Below the pieces are notes generated by a model. It saw only the letters and a list, made by a program, of their open reading frames with translations, did not search any database and was not told the origin of the DNA. From Moorena sp. SIOASIH (GTDB lineage: Bacteria > Cyanobacteriota > Cyanobacteriia > Cyanobacteriales > Coleofasciculaceae): 64,000 nt of DNA. Shown one piece after another: positions 18,465-27,382 of the stretch. The stretch covers positions 310,001 to 374,000 of the forward strand of contig NZ_JAAHIH010000001.1 of assembly GCF_010671925.1 (NCBI RefSeq). The letters run 5' to 3'. The translations under genes were made by a program, and so were the position numbers. The number at the start of each line of letters is the position of its first letter. Position 1 is the stretch's first letter.

Positions 18465-18572
18465 TGTAGAATGGGCATCTTGGTGGAACTGGCATCTTGC
18501 GTAGAACTGGCATCTTGCCAGTTTCCTCCTTATTTCGCGCGGGCAGGATGCCCACTCTACTCCTATTCATTA
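18465..18572. repeat. Dispersed repeat encoding VGILPA/KMPVP-like peptides
   Basis: Contains ATGGGCATCTTGGTGG, two GAACTGGCATCTTGC units and GCGGGCAGGATGCCCACTCT. The latter matches 6066-6085 almost exactly, including the following CTACTCCTATT. Present in two intergenic places in this window, once reading into the lipoprotein frame. Confidence 0.75.
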
Positions 18573-18775
18573 CTTGATTGAGCAACGCCCATTTTCCTAA
18601 GTCGTAAGACCTGCTCAATACTGAATCACCTAGTCTATGATCAGCTCTTGCAGTGTAGGATCTGTTTTCCAAGTCAGGTTTCATGTTTGGCCTCTTTTAC
18701 ATGCAAGCTTGCCCCCCGATCTTCGGTGAGTATTGGGGGATAACCTTTTGCTTGTCTTAATTCCTACTATAGCGA

Positions 18776-20581
18776 TTACCAAAACCTATCTGGCTTGGTT
18801 AACATCAAATTGGTCACCGTTTCCGCAGTCAGGGCTTCATCAAATAAGAATCCTTGTCCATATTCACATCCTAAACTTTGCAAAAATTCCTTTTGTTCTT
18901 GGGTTTCTATGCCCTCAGCAATTACCTGAATTTTTAGCTTTTTAGCTAGATTTACAATCGCTTCTACTGTATCCAAATTTTTGCCTTTTGTAAATCCTTT
19001 GCTAATAAAAGAACGGTCAATTTTAATGATATCGATCGGCCAATCATTTAGATAGGAAAACGATGAGTATCCGGTGCAAAAATCATCGATACACAACTGT
19101 ATATTCCTGTCTTTTAGTTTCTTCAAGATAGTGGTAGCAACTGAGGCATTATCCACCAACACACTCTCAGTAATTTCCAGCTTCAACTTCGCCCCACTCA
19201 ATTCTAACGTGGTGCAGATTTGGTCAATCTGGTCAATCAGCTGGGGTTGGTTGAGTTGAATACCAGACAGATTCACACTGATACTCAAAGAAGAATAATC
19301 AGGAAACTGCTCTTGCCAAAGGCTTAACTGTTTGCAGGCTTCCCGCAAAATCCATTCACCAAGGGGGATAATTAGTCCTGTTTCTTCTGCTACCGGAATA
19401 AACTCACTAGGACTAATCTTGATGCGAGTGCGGTGCTGCCACCTCGCCAAGGCTTCAAAACCAATAGTTTTACCCGTTGTCAGGGACACAATGGGTTGAT
19501 AATTAAGATGCAATGTTTCGTATTCAATTGCCTGTTGTAAGTCGGTTTCTAACTCTAGTCGCTCAATAGCTCTCTGTTGCATACTAGGATGAAAAACTTC
19601 TGAGGAGCCAATACCTTCTAATTTGGCATAATACATCGCCGTATCTGCCGCTCGCAGCAAATCTTTCGGTTGCTCATACCCCATGGTACTCAGGACAATA
19701 CCAATGTAGCAATTAGAAGACACGACTCGCCCATTGAGTTCAAATGGGATGGAAATCTCCTGATGGATACGCTCAGCTGTCTCTTTCACCTGATCTAAGT
19801 CTTGGATATTCGAGAGCAAAATCCCAAATTTATTCTCTCTCATCTGTGCCACTATATCCTGATCACCGATGCATTTCTGTAAGCGTTGAGCAGTAGCAAC
19901 TAGGAGTTGTTCACTGAGTAGATCACCTAGACTGTATTGGATAAGTAGGTAGCGACTAAGAGTCAGACATAGCACAGCAAATACATTATCCTTCTGAGTG
20001 TTTCCAACAATTGGTTCATCCCAGCAAAGAGTTGGTAGAATCGGGTATGCCATCGGTAGACATTTGCGATTGTGAGTTGGCTGTACTGGCTTAAAACACC
20101 GGCGCAGGTAGTATAAAAACAATGTCCGATTAGGCAAACCGGTCAATTCGTCATAAAACGTCAGGTCTTGTAACCTCTTGATTGCCTTCCGGTAATTTTT
20201 GCGCACCTTTGCTTCTCTTAACTCCCGCTCCACCGCCGGAACTAATCGTGCTAACTGGTGTTTAAGGAAATAGTCATGGGCTCCCGCTTTCATAGCAGCG
20301 ATTGCCATATTTTCCTTAATCGAGCCGGAGACGATAATAAACGGTAAGTCTAACCCTTTTTTTTGTAAGAGGAGTAAGGCACCAATGGCGCTAAACTTAG
20401 GCATGAAGTAATCGGCAATCACAAGATCCCACCCCTTATTATCTAAGGCTTCGTTCATTGCTCCTGGTGCTTCCACTCGTTCATAAATTGCTTCGTAGCC
20501 ACCATTTTTTAGTTCAACCACCAGCAACTCAGCATCATCTTGTGAGTCTTCAACAATCAAAACTCGCAGTGGTTTATTCAT
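18776..20581 (-). CDS. Response regulator with degenerate GGDEF and intact EAL domain
   Basis: 601 aa. Residues 1-125 are a CheY-like receiver (VLIVEDSQDD, phospho-acceptor Asp in LVIADYFMP, Lys in YFLKHQ). A GGDEF-like domain (about 160-320: DLTFYDELTGLPNRTLFLYY) carries MRENKFGILLS where GGDEF should be, so diguanylate cyclase activity is unlikely. The EAL domain (about 335-590) retains EALARW, ITES, DDFCTGYSS, IKID and VIAEGIET, the metal and c-di-GMP ligands. It is therefore probably a phosphorylation-regulated c-di-GMP phosphodiesterase. No histidine kinase is adjacent, but an orphan kinase lies 1.1 kb upstream on the same strand. Confidence 0.92.
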   Translation of the reverse strand: MNKPLRVLIVEDSQDDAELLVVELKNGGYEAIYERVEAPGAMNEALDNKGWDLVIADYFMPKFSAIGALLLLQKKGLDLPFIIVSGSIKENMAIAAMKAGAHDYFLKHQLARLVPAVERELREAKVRKNYRKAIKRLQDLTFYDELTGLPNRTLFLYYLRRCFKPVQPTHNRKCLPMAYPILPTLCWDEPIVGNTQKDNVFAVLCLTLSRYLLIQYSLGDLLSEQLLVATAQRLQKCIGDQDIVAQMRENKFGILLSNIQDLDQVKETAERIHQEISIPFELNGRVVSSNCYIGIVLSTMGYEQPKDLLRAADTAMYYAKLEGIGSSEVFHPSMQQRAIERLELETDLQQAIEYETLHLNYQPIVSLTTGKTIGFEALARWQHRTRIKISPSEFIPVAEETGLIIPLGEWILREACKQLSLWQEQFPDYSSLSISVNLSGIQLNQPQLIDQIDQICTTLELSGAKLKLEITESVLVDNASVATTILKKLKDRNIQLCIDDFCTGYSSFSYLNDWPIDIIKIDRSFISKGFTKGKNLDTVEAIVNLAKKLKIQVIAEGIETQEQKEFLQSLGCEYGQGFLFDEALTAETVTNLMLTKPDRFW

Positions 20582-20989
20582 AGATTTATCCTATCTATTG
20601 ATTAATAATTGACTAGTTGATTAGAAAGCTTTTGTATTATGAGATTATTCATCTCATAATCTACACATTTATGGTCTATTTTACCTCACTTAAATGTCAT
20701 TAGTTGCCTGGTTTTGAGGAGTATACAGAAGACATAATTCAGAAATCAGGATAAGAATTTAGCAAGGTTAGCGGGAGGCGCAATAACGATTAGTGGATTC
20801 CCAAGCCAATTTCTCTTAAAAATTCCTGGAAAATCAATTATTATGACTTGAAGCTCCTGACTCGAAGCTCCTGACTCAGAGGATAGTTGGTTATGTCGAA
20901 ATCAGGTAATTTTAGGTTTAATCCCAACGGATAAATGGCTTCTCGTAAAGTATCCTTAGACTAGAACTAGCTAAAACAATTGAACTATC
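20582..20989. other. Intergenic, no gene seen
   Basis: AT-rich upstream region of the REC-GGDEF-EAL gene. It contains ATTATGAGATTATTCATCTC followed by ATAATC, a small inverted repeat near 20637-20660, and no recognisable coding sequence. Confidence 0.4.
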
Positions 20990-21445
20990 CTCCCCGTCAA
21001 GCACAGGGGATTCTGATTGGTTATAAGAAAAGCAGGCTTTAACTACCGACTTGAGTACCTGTTGACCTTGCGGAGCACCTAGTGCTTAGTAGTGGGGATT
21101 ATCCTTGAAATCTTTGCAACGTTGACCATAGCTAACCTTAATACTCCTGTCTTTTCGACCAACTCGGTACATCTCATAAGCATCAAAGTAAGTGTAATAC
21201 TGACAGTTTTCAAAATAAGTCTGTCTTACTGCCTACCAAGCCTGGTTGTACAGGTTGTTGGCTTGTTCACACCAGAAAACAAGGAGGTCATTAGTTTCAT
21301 CGGGTATGTTCCCAGACAATAATCCAGATAATAATATTTTCTTTGTCCCGTATTGCACTAGTTAGATCACCTCCTAATCACAAACAAAGTAGACCAGGGG
21401 TGTGCATCCCCTAACTTGTTTTCATGCCCCGCACCAAGCATGGGG
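20990..21445 (-). mobile_element. Internally deleted IS200/IS605-type relic
   Basis: Bounded by CCCCGTCAAGCACAGGGG at 20994-21011 and by CCCCGCACCAAGCATGGGG near 21427-21445, both able to form short hairpins and related to 9099-9117. It contains the TnpB N-terminal relic only, so it would have been mobile only in trans. The exact ends are uncertain by some bases. Confidence 0.5.
20996..21325 (-). pseudogene. Decayed TnpB N-terminal fragment
   Basis: Read on the minus strand, the frame gives NDLLVFWCEQANNLYNQAW, stop, AVRQTYFENCQYYTYFDAYE, MYRVGRKDRSIKVSYGQRCK, DFKDNPHY, stop, ALGAPQGQQVLKSVVKACFS. This is the N-terminal helical part of an IS200/IS605 TnpB. It holds two in-frame stops and ends abruptly after about 110 codons, joining straight to a GC-rich end hairpin. 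No RuvC motif remains. Confidence 0.75.
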
Positions 21446-21682
21446 TCAAACAAGCTGCAATTTCTGTAAATTTAATTCCTAACAGCTTAAATTGCCTAAG
21501 CGCCGTAATTCCCTTTGCCATCTTAAAGCCTGTATTATCATAAAAATGAAACACATGGCTGCCATTTTGCCATTTTTATGTTTGGACAGATATCATCAAT
21601 TGTAATTTAACTATTGCTAATCATTATATCAGTAGTGATTGCAATAGTTTTCAGGTGTGGAGGAGACGAAGCAATGGTGTTA

Positions 21683-22867
21683 TTATAGCGAATAATTTCT
21701 GAAGGGTGGAAGGGTAAAATAAAACGTTGCTCCTTGTTCAATTGCACTTTTAGCCCAGACTCTGCCACCATGTCGGTGAATAATACGCTTTACAGTAGCG
21801 AGTCCAATGCCATTGCCAGGAAACTCGGCTTCGGTGTGCAAGCGTACAAAAGGGATAAATAATCTGTCAGCGTCAGCCATATCAAAGCCAGCTCCATCAT
21901 CCCGGACAAAATAGGCGATCGCTTGATCACTGGTTTGCTCTTGCCCCTCTATCTGAGGTGCGGACAATGGGCAAACTCCAAATTCAATCCTGGCTTGGGG
22001 ATGATGGCATGTGTATTTCCAGGCGTTGTGGAGTAGATTCTGTAAAACAATCCGGAGCAACCTACTATCTCCATAGGCCTGAATTCCTTCAGCAATGACC
22101 CATTCCACGCTCCGTTCAGGTTGGGTTTGTGTGAGTTCTAAGCTAATTTCAGCAACCATCTTACTCAAATCAACCTGCTGGTAGTGCATCGGGTCACCGC
22201 TAACTCTCGAAAGCTCTAGCAAATCGTCAATGAGTTTCCACATATGCTGACTGTTAGCAGATATACGTTGGAGATAGTGTTGTCCTTTGAGATCCAACTG
22301 GTGATGATAGTCCTCTGATAGAACCTTAATAAAATTCTTAATCCTTCGTAGTGGAGCGCTTAACTCGTGGGATACTGAATAGGCGAATGCTTCTAGTTCC
22401 TGATTTGTGGCTTCTAGTTGAGCAGTGGGCTGATTAACTCGGTCTACCACCTGTTGATTAGTAGCCAACATTGTTGCTGGTTCTAGCACTTGCAACAAAC
22501 TATTTTCTGTAATGATACCTGTCGGTCGTCCACATTCCTCTACAACTGGTAGATGACGAATCCGATGTTGGCGCAATCGAGACAGTAGCTTGACTATATT
22601 CTCGACATTCTCGACTTCAGTAGCTGGTTGTGTAATTAACTCTGTGGTCATCACGTCAGCGATCGCTAGTCCAGAAAGCCCAATCCCTTCGACTATGACC
22701 TTCAGCAAATCTCGCTCAGTAAAAATGCCTACTAATGACAGTTGGCACTGGACGAGTACGTAACTAGAGTCCAACTGGATCATGCGGGCAATTGCCTCTG
22801 TTACTAGAGTTTCGGGAGATACAATCAGAGGATCCCTATTAATTGCTGCGTCTAGGTTCAAATACAT
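21683..22867 (-). CDS. CBS-domain sensor histidine kinase
   Basis: 394 aa from ATG 22867 (MYLNLDAAINRDPLIV); an in-frame TTG at 22939 would add 24 residues of unlikely sequence. Two CBS repeats (about 5-125; LVGIFTERDLLKVI, PTGIITENSLLQVL) probably sense an adenosine nucleotide. After a coiled linker comes the HisKA domain with the phospho-acceptor His in AYSVSHELSAPLRRIKNF (about 168), then the ATPase with NLLHNAWKYT (N box), RDDGAGFDM (G1) and GNGIGLATVKRI (G2). It resembles phytochrome-like cyanobacterial kinases without the photosensory part. No cognate regulator is adjacent; the REC protein at 18776 or the receiver at 26899 are candidates. Confidence 0.9.
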   Translation of the reverse strand: MYLNLDAAINRDPLIVSPETLVTEAIARMIQLDSSYVLVQCQLSLVGIFTERDLLKVIVEGIGLSGLAIADVMTTELITQPATEVENVENIVKLLSRLRQHRIRHLPVVEECGRPTGIITENSLLQVLEPATMLATNQQVVDRVNQPTAQLEATNQELEAFAYSVSHELSAPLRRIKNFIKVLSEDYHHQLDLKGQHYLQRISANSQHMWKLIDDLLELSRVSGDPMHYQQVDLSKMVAEISLELTQTQPERSVEWVIAEGIQAYGDSRLLRIVLQNLLHNAWKYTCHHPQARIEFGVCPLSAPQIEGQEQTSDQAIAYFVRDDGAGFDMADADRLFIPFVRLHTEAEFPGNGIGLATVKRIIHRHGGRVWAKSAIEQGATFYFTLPPFRNYSL

Positions 22868-22939
22868 CGGGTAAGAGTTTAGCACAAATCTCAACAATCT
22901 AGCAGTAGGAAGTGGTGAAATTATAGCGATTGTGATCAA

Positions 22940-23800
22940 ACAAATTCATTCCAAAATGGCGAAAAATTTAAATTTAACTACTCAAGATAGAGGGGAATTT
23001 TTATTTTTCCCTCTCTCTCTTACCCTTTCACCAGAATTTTAACCAACTGCACCAGTAAATTAATCAGCAAATTAATACGCTGTCAGCATTCAGCATATGC
23101 GCATTCGCGCACGCTACGCGAACAGAATTCAGCCATTCCTAATCAGCCCTTAGCTACAAGGAATCTTGAATCAAACAACCTTTAAGAAAGAACATTCTCG
23201 CCCGAATACTTATGTACTCGCATCATGTACTCCCATCATGTACTCGCATCCAGACCCAAATACCTAAGTTTGCGTCGATGCTTTAGCTTACTACTGAGCA
23301 GCTTATCCCTGAAGGCTTACCGTTTAGCTCCAATTGACCAGGTTTTTTGTTGATCCTTGACTGTTCACTGCTGATAGTAAACGTCATATAGTATTTCCAA
23401 ATAAATCATGAAACCCAATTCTGATTTCTCATAACACCAAAAAATCCTCGGTTCTCTTTCCTACTGTTACCTACCCCCCTTATTAAGGTTAGGAGGGATT
23501 CCTGTACCCTTTTTAAATCAATCCTAGTTTCACATCTCAAATGAAAACCCTATAGACTGTGAACAGTCAACAACCAAACTATTACGTTTATTTTTACCGT
23601 CCCACTTACTGGATGACGATACTGCTATATTAGTATGGATTTCTTGAACAAGACTTCCCTGGCTAGATAGTCATTAGTTATTAGCTTCCGGCAAAAGAAG
23701 CGCCACATCTCAAAACGTTCGCGTAGCGTGGCCTACGGCCAAGGGTGAGTGTGGGATGAATTTTGCACAAAGTCTTTCACAAAAAACCGGCACGATGTGT
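22940..23800. other. Intergenic, repeats only
   Basis: No gene seen. Holds CGCATTCGCGCACGCTACGC (23101-23120), three ATGTACTCGCATC-type direct repeats (23213-23250) and GTTCGCGTAGCGTGGCC (23719-23735), all members of dispersed repeat types in this window. Confidence 0.5.
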
Positions 23801-23806
23801 TATAGT
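23801..23806 (+). promoter_or_regulatory. Extended -10 promoter element for RNA candidate
   Basis: TGTTATAGT gives TG-N-TATAGT at 23798-23806. TTCACA lies 19 bases upstream as a weak -35. The predicted start, about seven bases downstream, coincides with the 5' base of the closing stem of the RNA candidate. Confidence 0.45.
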
Positions 23807-23812
23807 CTATGT

Positions 23813-23988
23813 AGTGACAAGCAAAGCCGAGAATGCTGGCTTGTTGGTGAAAGATTATTCAAAAAAAAGTCAAACAAAAACAGAGCGGCAGGGCAGTCCG
23901 TTCATAAAGCCCAGCGCCTCCTAAGCAATAGCTGGATTGGCTGGGAAGCCTACACTGATTCTATAGAATCAGTGTAGGAGCTGTCACT
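23813..23988 (+). ncRNA. Candidate structured non-coding RNA of about 176 nt
   Basis: The ends AGTGACA (23813-23819) and TGTCACT (23982-23988) pair perfectly. Inside are CAAGC/GCTTG (23818-23822 with 23839-23843), CCCAGC/GCTGGG (23910-23915 with 23940-23945) and a 30-bp perfect palindrome (23949-23978), a 15-bp hairpin. A -10 element lies at the right distance. Alternatives: the right end and omega RNA of a lost TnpB element (a GGAAGCC...GTAGGAGCTGTCAC pattern fits such ends), or a 6S-like RNA by size. A 73-codon frame across it has no homology I recognise. Confidence 0.45.
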
Positions 23989-24111
23989 CCAGTTATTCGT
24001 CCATTGTCGTCAACAATAAGTCTTCTGGTCTTTAGCAATGACTAATTAGCAAAGACCAAAGACCAAAGACTAATGACCAATGACTAATGACTAATCATTA
24101 ATAGATTAATG

Positions 24112-25995
24112 CTATAGCCAACGACTAGCAATTGGCATCCGCCAGCCAGTACCAAAGGCGCGGTCAGTAACCTTTAAGCCTGGCGGGGCTTGTCGGCGCT
24201 TAAATTCAACACGAGCGACTAGTCGGATGATTTTGTTAACCACTTCTGGCTGATGACCTGCATCAATAATTTGCTCTGGGGCTTGGTGCTGGTGGATCAG
24301 TCGCTCCAGAATATCATCTAGGATATCGTAGGATGGCAAGGAATCTTGGTCTACTTGACCAGGTTTTAATTCAGCGCTGGGGGGCTTGATTAGGATGTTA
24401 GCAGGAATAATTTCTGTTTGGCTTAAAGGTTGTTCGCCTTTGGCGTTCGAGTCGGTTAGGTTAGCAGGTTGAAGCTGATCAGGTTGAAGGTTAGAAGAGG
24501 AGTCTGAAGGTTCAACCTTCACCGTACTAACCTGCAAATCCTGATTAACCTGGGACTCCTCTGCCTTAGAATTTAGCCACCGACATAGGGAGTAGACCCG
24601 GGTTTTGGGAACATCGGCAATTACAGCTAATCCACCATTCATATCACCATAGAGGGTACAGTAACCCACTGCCATCTCTGACTTGTTGCCAGTAGATAGC
24701 AGGAGATAGCCATATTTATTGGAGATCGCCATCAGTAAGCTGCCCCGAATTCGGGATTGAATATTCTCTTCAGCCACACCAAACTCTGTCCCGGCAAATA
24801 GGGAGGCTAAGGTTTGGTCAAACCCCTCCATCAAGGAACCAATGGCTAGGGTGTGAGTCTTAATACCTAGGTTTTGTGCTAATGAGAGAGCATCTTTGAC
24901 GGAGTGGTCAGAACTGTAGGGAGAAGGCATGAGAATCCCCAAGACATTCTCTGGTCCTAAGGCAGCGGTGGCAATAGCAGCCACAAGAGCAGAATCAATC
25001 CCACCACTCAAACCAATTACGACTTTTTTAAAACCACACTTACGGGTGTAATCCCGGACTCCTAGGACTAAGGCTGACCAAATTTCTTCGTCTAGGCTGG
25101 CTGGGGCTGGTGCTATTGCTGCCGATGGTGGAGACTGTATAGTTGTTTCTGGTTGGGTGACCAGATCGTTTGTTTCTCGGTCATATTCCACAATGACTAA
25201 GTCTGTTTCAAAGGCACGGGCGCGACATACCATCTCACCAGCCTGATTAAATGCTACACTACACCCATCAAATATCAGGTCATCATTGCCTCCTAGCTGA
25301 TTGGCGTAGAGGATAGGTGTATGGTAACGGCTAGCGCTATGGCGCAACATTGCTTCCCGAGTTTTCTGTTTACCTGCGCTATAGGGTGAGGCGGACAGGT
25401 TGACCACTAGGTCTACACCCTGTTGAACTAAGTCTGTGATGGGATTGACTTGATAGCTGCGTTTGCCCCAAAACTCTTCATCGTTCCACAAGTCTTCGCA
25501 AATGGTAACACCGATTTTAATTGGGGAGTGGGGATTCTGAGTTGTGATTGCTGATGGCTGGTCATCAATGGTGAAGGAATTACTCTCCCGTCCTGGTTCA
25601 AAGTAGCGGTTTTCATCGAAAACATCATAGGTGGGCAAAAGTCGCTTGTGAAAAATCTGCCGTACTTTTCCCCCCTCTAGTAGAGCAATGCTGTTATATA
25701 AAGGTTTGCCACCAGCAAGCTCTGCTTTGGTATTCGGTGTTACTGTCCCCACCAAAACAGCTAGAGACAATGGTAGCTGCTGAGCTAGTTGTTGCACTTG
25801 TGTAGTCATCGATTCTCGAAACTTGGGATTGAGCAGCAAATCTCGTGGTGGATAGCCACACAAGGATAATTCTGGTGTCAGCAACAGACGCACATCCTGA
25901 CTCGCAGCAGTGTTGGCTACTTCAAGAATCTGTTGAGCGTTACCTGTAATATCACCAATGGTGGGGTTGAGTTGAGCGATCGCAATCTTCATCAT
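24112..25995 (-). CDS. nadE: Glutamine-dependent NAD(+) synthetase with repeat-derived insertion
   Basis: Catalyses the last step of NAD synthesis: deamido-NAD + Gln + ATP to NAD. Start at ATG 25995/25992 (MMKIAIAQLNPTIGDITGN). The N-terminal nitrilase-like glutaminase has Glu in LLTPELSLCGYPP, Lys in FHKRLLPTYD and Cys in IGVTICEDLWND; the synthetase has the PP-loop VIGLSGGIDSALVAAI (about 325). It is 627 aa, roughly 60 longer than usual. The excess is at about 475-530 (KAEESQVNQDLQ ... SNAKGEQPLSQTE), encoded by dispersed repeats and lying just before the conserved IPANILIKPPSAELKPGQ. The frame is intact and the motifs are complete, so it is probably functional. It shares the minus strand with the other NAD genes. 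Confidence 0.95.
   Translation of the reverse strand: MMKIAIAQLNPTIGDITGNAQQILEVANTAASQDVRLLLTPELSLCGYPPRDLLLNPKFRESMTTQVQQLAQQLPLSLAVLVGTVTPNTKAELAGGKPLYNSIALLEGGKVRQIFHKRLLPTYDVFDENRYFEPGRESNSFTIDDQPSAITTQNPHSPIKIGVTICEDLWNDEEFWGKRSYQVNPITDLVQQGVDLVVNLSASPYSAGKQKTREAMLRHSASRYHTPILYANQLGGNDDLIFDGCSVAFNQAGEMVCRARAFETDLVIVEYDRETNDLVTQPETTIQSPPSAAIAPAPASLDEEIWSALVLGVRDYTRKCGFKKVVIGLSGGIDSALVAAIATAALGPENVLGILMPSPYSSDHSVKDALSLAQNLGIKTHTLAIGSLMEGFDQTLASLFAGTEFGVAEENIQSRIRGSLLMAISNKYGYLLLSTGNKSEMAVGYCTLYGDMNGGLAVIADVPKTRVYSLCRWLNSKAEESQVNQDLQVSTVKVEPSDSSSNLQPDQLQPANLTDSNAKGEQPLSQTEIIPANILIKPPSAELKPGQVDQDSLPSYDILDDILERLIHQHQAPEQIIDAGHQPEVVNKIIRLVARVEFKRRQAPPGLKVTDRAFGTGWRMPIASRWL
24420..24560. repeat. 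Dispersed repeat insertion inside nadE
   Basis: Contains GTTCGCCTTTGGCGTTCGAG (also the reverse complement at 40758-40777) and AGGTTGAAGCTGATCAGGTT with AGGTTGAAGGTTAGAAG, the same vocabulary as the arrays at 31.9 and 40.7 kb. Confidence 0.7.
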
Positions 25996-26206
25996 TTTTG
26001 CTTGTTTTTTATAGTTTATGCCATCTACTTCACACAATCTTTAGTAATCTGGGTTTGGTTAGTAATTAAAGGCGAAAATATACAGTTGATATCGTCTTGA
26101 AAAAAATTGGTTTTTCTAGAAAAAAAAAGTAACTGGAACATGATTAGTTATTTTTTGGATATTGGTTGACTAGTTTTATGAGTTTGTTACCTTATTAAAT
26201 AAACTC

Positions 26207-26255
26207 CCAAGCTTGCTCATGATAGATTTGCAAAATTTATCATGAGCAAGCTTGG
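26207..26255. other. 18-bp perfect inverted repeat upstream of nadE
   Basis: Arms CCAAGCTTGCTCATGATA (26207-26224) and TATCATGAGCAAGCTTGG (26238-26255), 13-base loop, followed on the plus strand by CTTACTATTAC and a run of nine T. It reads like an intrinsic terminator but no plus-strand gene precedes it; an operator for nadE or the end of an unseen small transcript are alternatives. Confidence 0.5.
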
Positions 26256-26457
26256 CTTACTATTACTTTTTTTTTAACAACTATATTTGTCTTAGATTAT
26301 CAAATTTAAGTATTATTAATTTGGAATGGTAGATGATTTTAAATTAACACATATTAATAGGGGTTTTGCCGAAAGCAAACATAAACGTAAACTCGAACGT
26401 AAACCCTAACGCAAACCTAATACTTGATAGTGTAGATTAAGTGATCAGAAATAAATC

Positions 26458-26640
26458 ATGAACGTAGAAGAACTAGAAAACCGTTATCGAGAAGAGATTC
26501 AAAGTCTAGCCAACCAACTTCAAAATGCAGTTCTCGGACTGTCTCAGACAGAAGCAAAAATTGCTAAGATGGGACGGTCTATAGAGAACCTGAGCGAAAT
26601 CCTTGAGGAATTTATCCTACAGCAGAATCAAAAAAACTAA
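26458..26640 (+). CDS. Small coiled-coil protein
   Basis: 60-aa protein, MNVEELENRYREEIQSLANQ to the end QQNQKN, almost entirely predicted helix with heptad-like spacing of L, I and A. Composition and clean ends suggest a real gene; I do not recognise the family. Short coiled-coil proteins of this kind occur widely next to signalling genes. It is divergent from nadE and convergent with the receiver gene at 26899. No strong ribosome-binding site precedes the ATG. Confidence 0.5.
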   Translation: MNVEELENRYREEIQSLANQLQNAVLGLSQTEAKIAKMGRSIENLSEILEEFILQQNQKN

Positions 26641-26684
26641 TTCCATGACTGATGAGACAATTAATGTCAATGATTTCCTTAACA

Positions 26685-26750
26685 GGATTTACGCAACAAC
26701 CTTATCTGTACGGTGCGTTATTAACGAACCCTACTTACTACTTAAGGGAA
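26685..26750. repeat. Dispersed repeat (CAGGAYTTAC ... GTTATTAACC family), copy 1
   Basis: AACAGGATTTACGCAACAAC followed by GGTGCGTTATTAACGAACCC and TACT. Related copies are at 29022-29075 and 42112-42170. It runs through a small open frame that I therefore do not call as a gene. Confidence 0.65.
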
Positions 26751-26898
26751 CTTGTGGCCTAGTTTTGCGTAAGTCCTGCCTAAAACTTCAAACTCATATC
26801 ATCTCCGGTACCATCGGTATTGTATACCACAACAGTCTTTGGCAGGTGGCTCAACTTTGTGGCTCTCAAGACAAATGACAAAAAAAGCGGACTGGATA

Positions 26899-27264
26899 TC
26901 AATTGGTTATTTCTTCCTCTATGGCTTGTTCTATTTCTCTGAGAAGCGCTGGTTTGACTAGATAACGACGAGCTCCTAGTCTGAGAGCTCGCTTTTTGTC
27001 TGCTGGGAAGGAGTAGGCAGAAAGGATAACTATAGGGATTGTTGCCCATTGGGATTTCTTGAGTTTTTCGATCAAGGTAAAGCCATCAACTTCTGGTAAT
27101 TTGAGATCCAGCAGAATCAAGTCAGGTTGAAAGTCGGCGAGGTCTCGTTTAATGGTTAACCCATGGGGTAAAGCGCAAACGTCATACCCTTGCAACTGAA
27201 GGTATTCAGTGATAACTTCTCGATTGAAATCGTCATCCTCAATGAATAGGATTTTCTGAACCAC
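26899..27264 (-). CDS. Single-domain response regulator (CheY-like)
   Basis: 121 aa, one receiver domain and no output domain. It has the acidic pair in ILFIEDDDFNRE, the phospho-acceptor Asp in LILLDLKLPEVDGF (about 52), Ser/Thr in IVILSAYS and the conserved Lys in RYLVKPALL. The start is GTG 27264. Such stand-alone receivers often act downstream of hybrid or phytochrome-type kinases; the orphan CBS kinase 4 kb away is a possible partner but this is inference. Confidence 0.9.
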   Translation of the reverse strand: MVQKILFIEDDDFNREVITEYLQLQGYDVCALPHGLTIKRDLADFQPDLILLDLKLPEVDGFTLIEKLKKSQWATIPIVILSAYSFPADKKRALRLGARRYLVKPALLREIEQAIEEEITN

Positions 27265-27382
27265 AATTACAGATGTTTTTTCATTGCTACATAAATACCA
27301 ACGGTTTATCCTTTAAACGAGCATATGCCTCCGCATCAAAGCGGTACAAACTTCATGGACGACCTGCTCCATGAGATACTTT

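Noticed and set aside
17680-18684. 334-aa form of the lipoprotein
   Set aside because: The extra 102 residues are translated repeat DNA and would place the signal peptide internally.
23756-23977. 73-codon frame across the RNA candidate
   Set aside because: No homology or ribosome-binding site, and its end is the 30-bp palindrome; an RNA explains the sequence better.
26645-26878. Small frame starting MTDETINVNDFLNRIY
   Set aside because: Its middle is the dispersed CAGGATTTAC repeat, found intergenically elsewhere.
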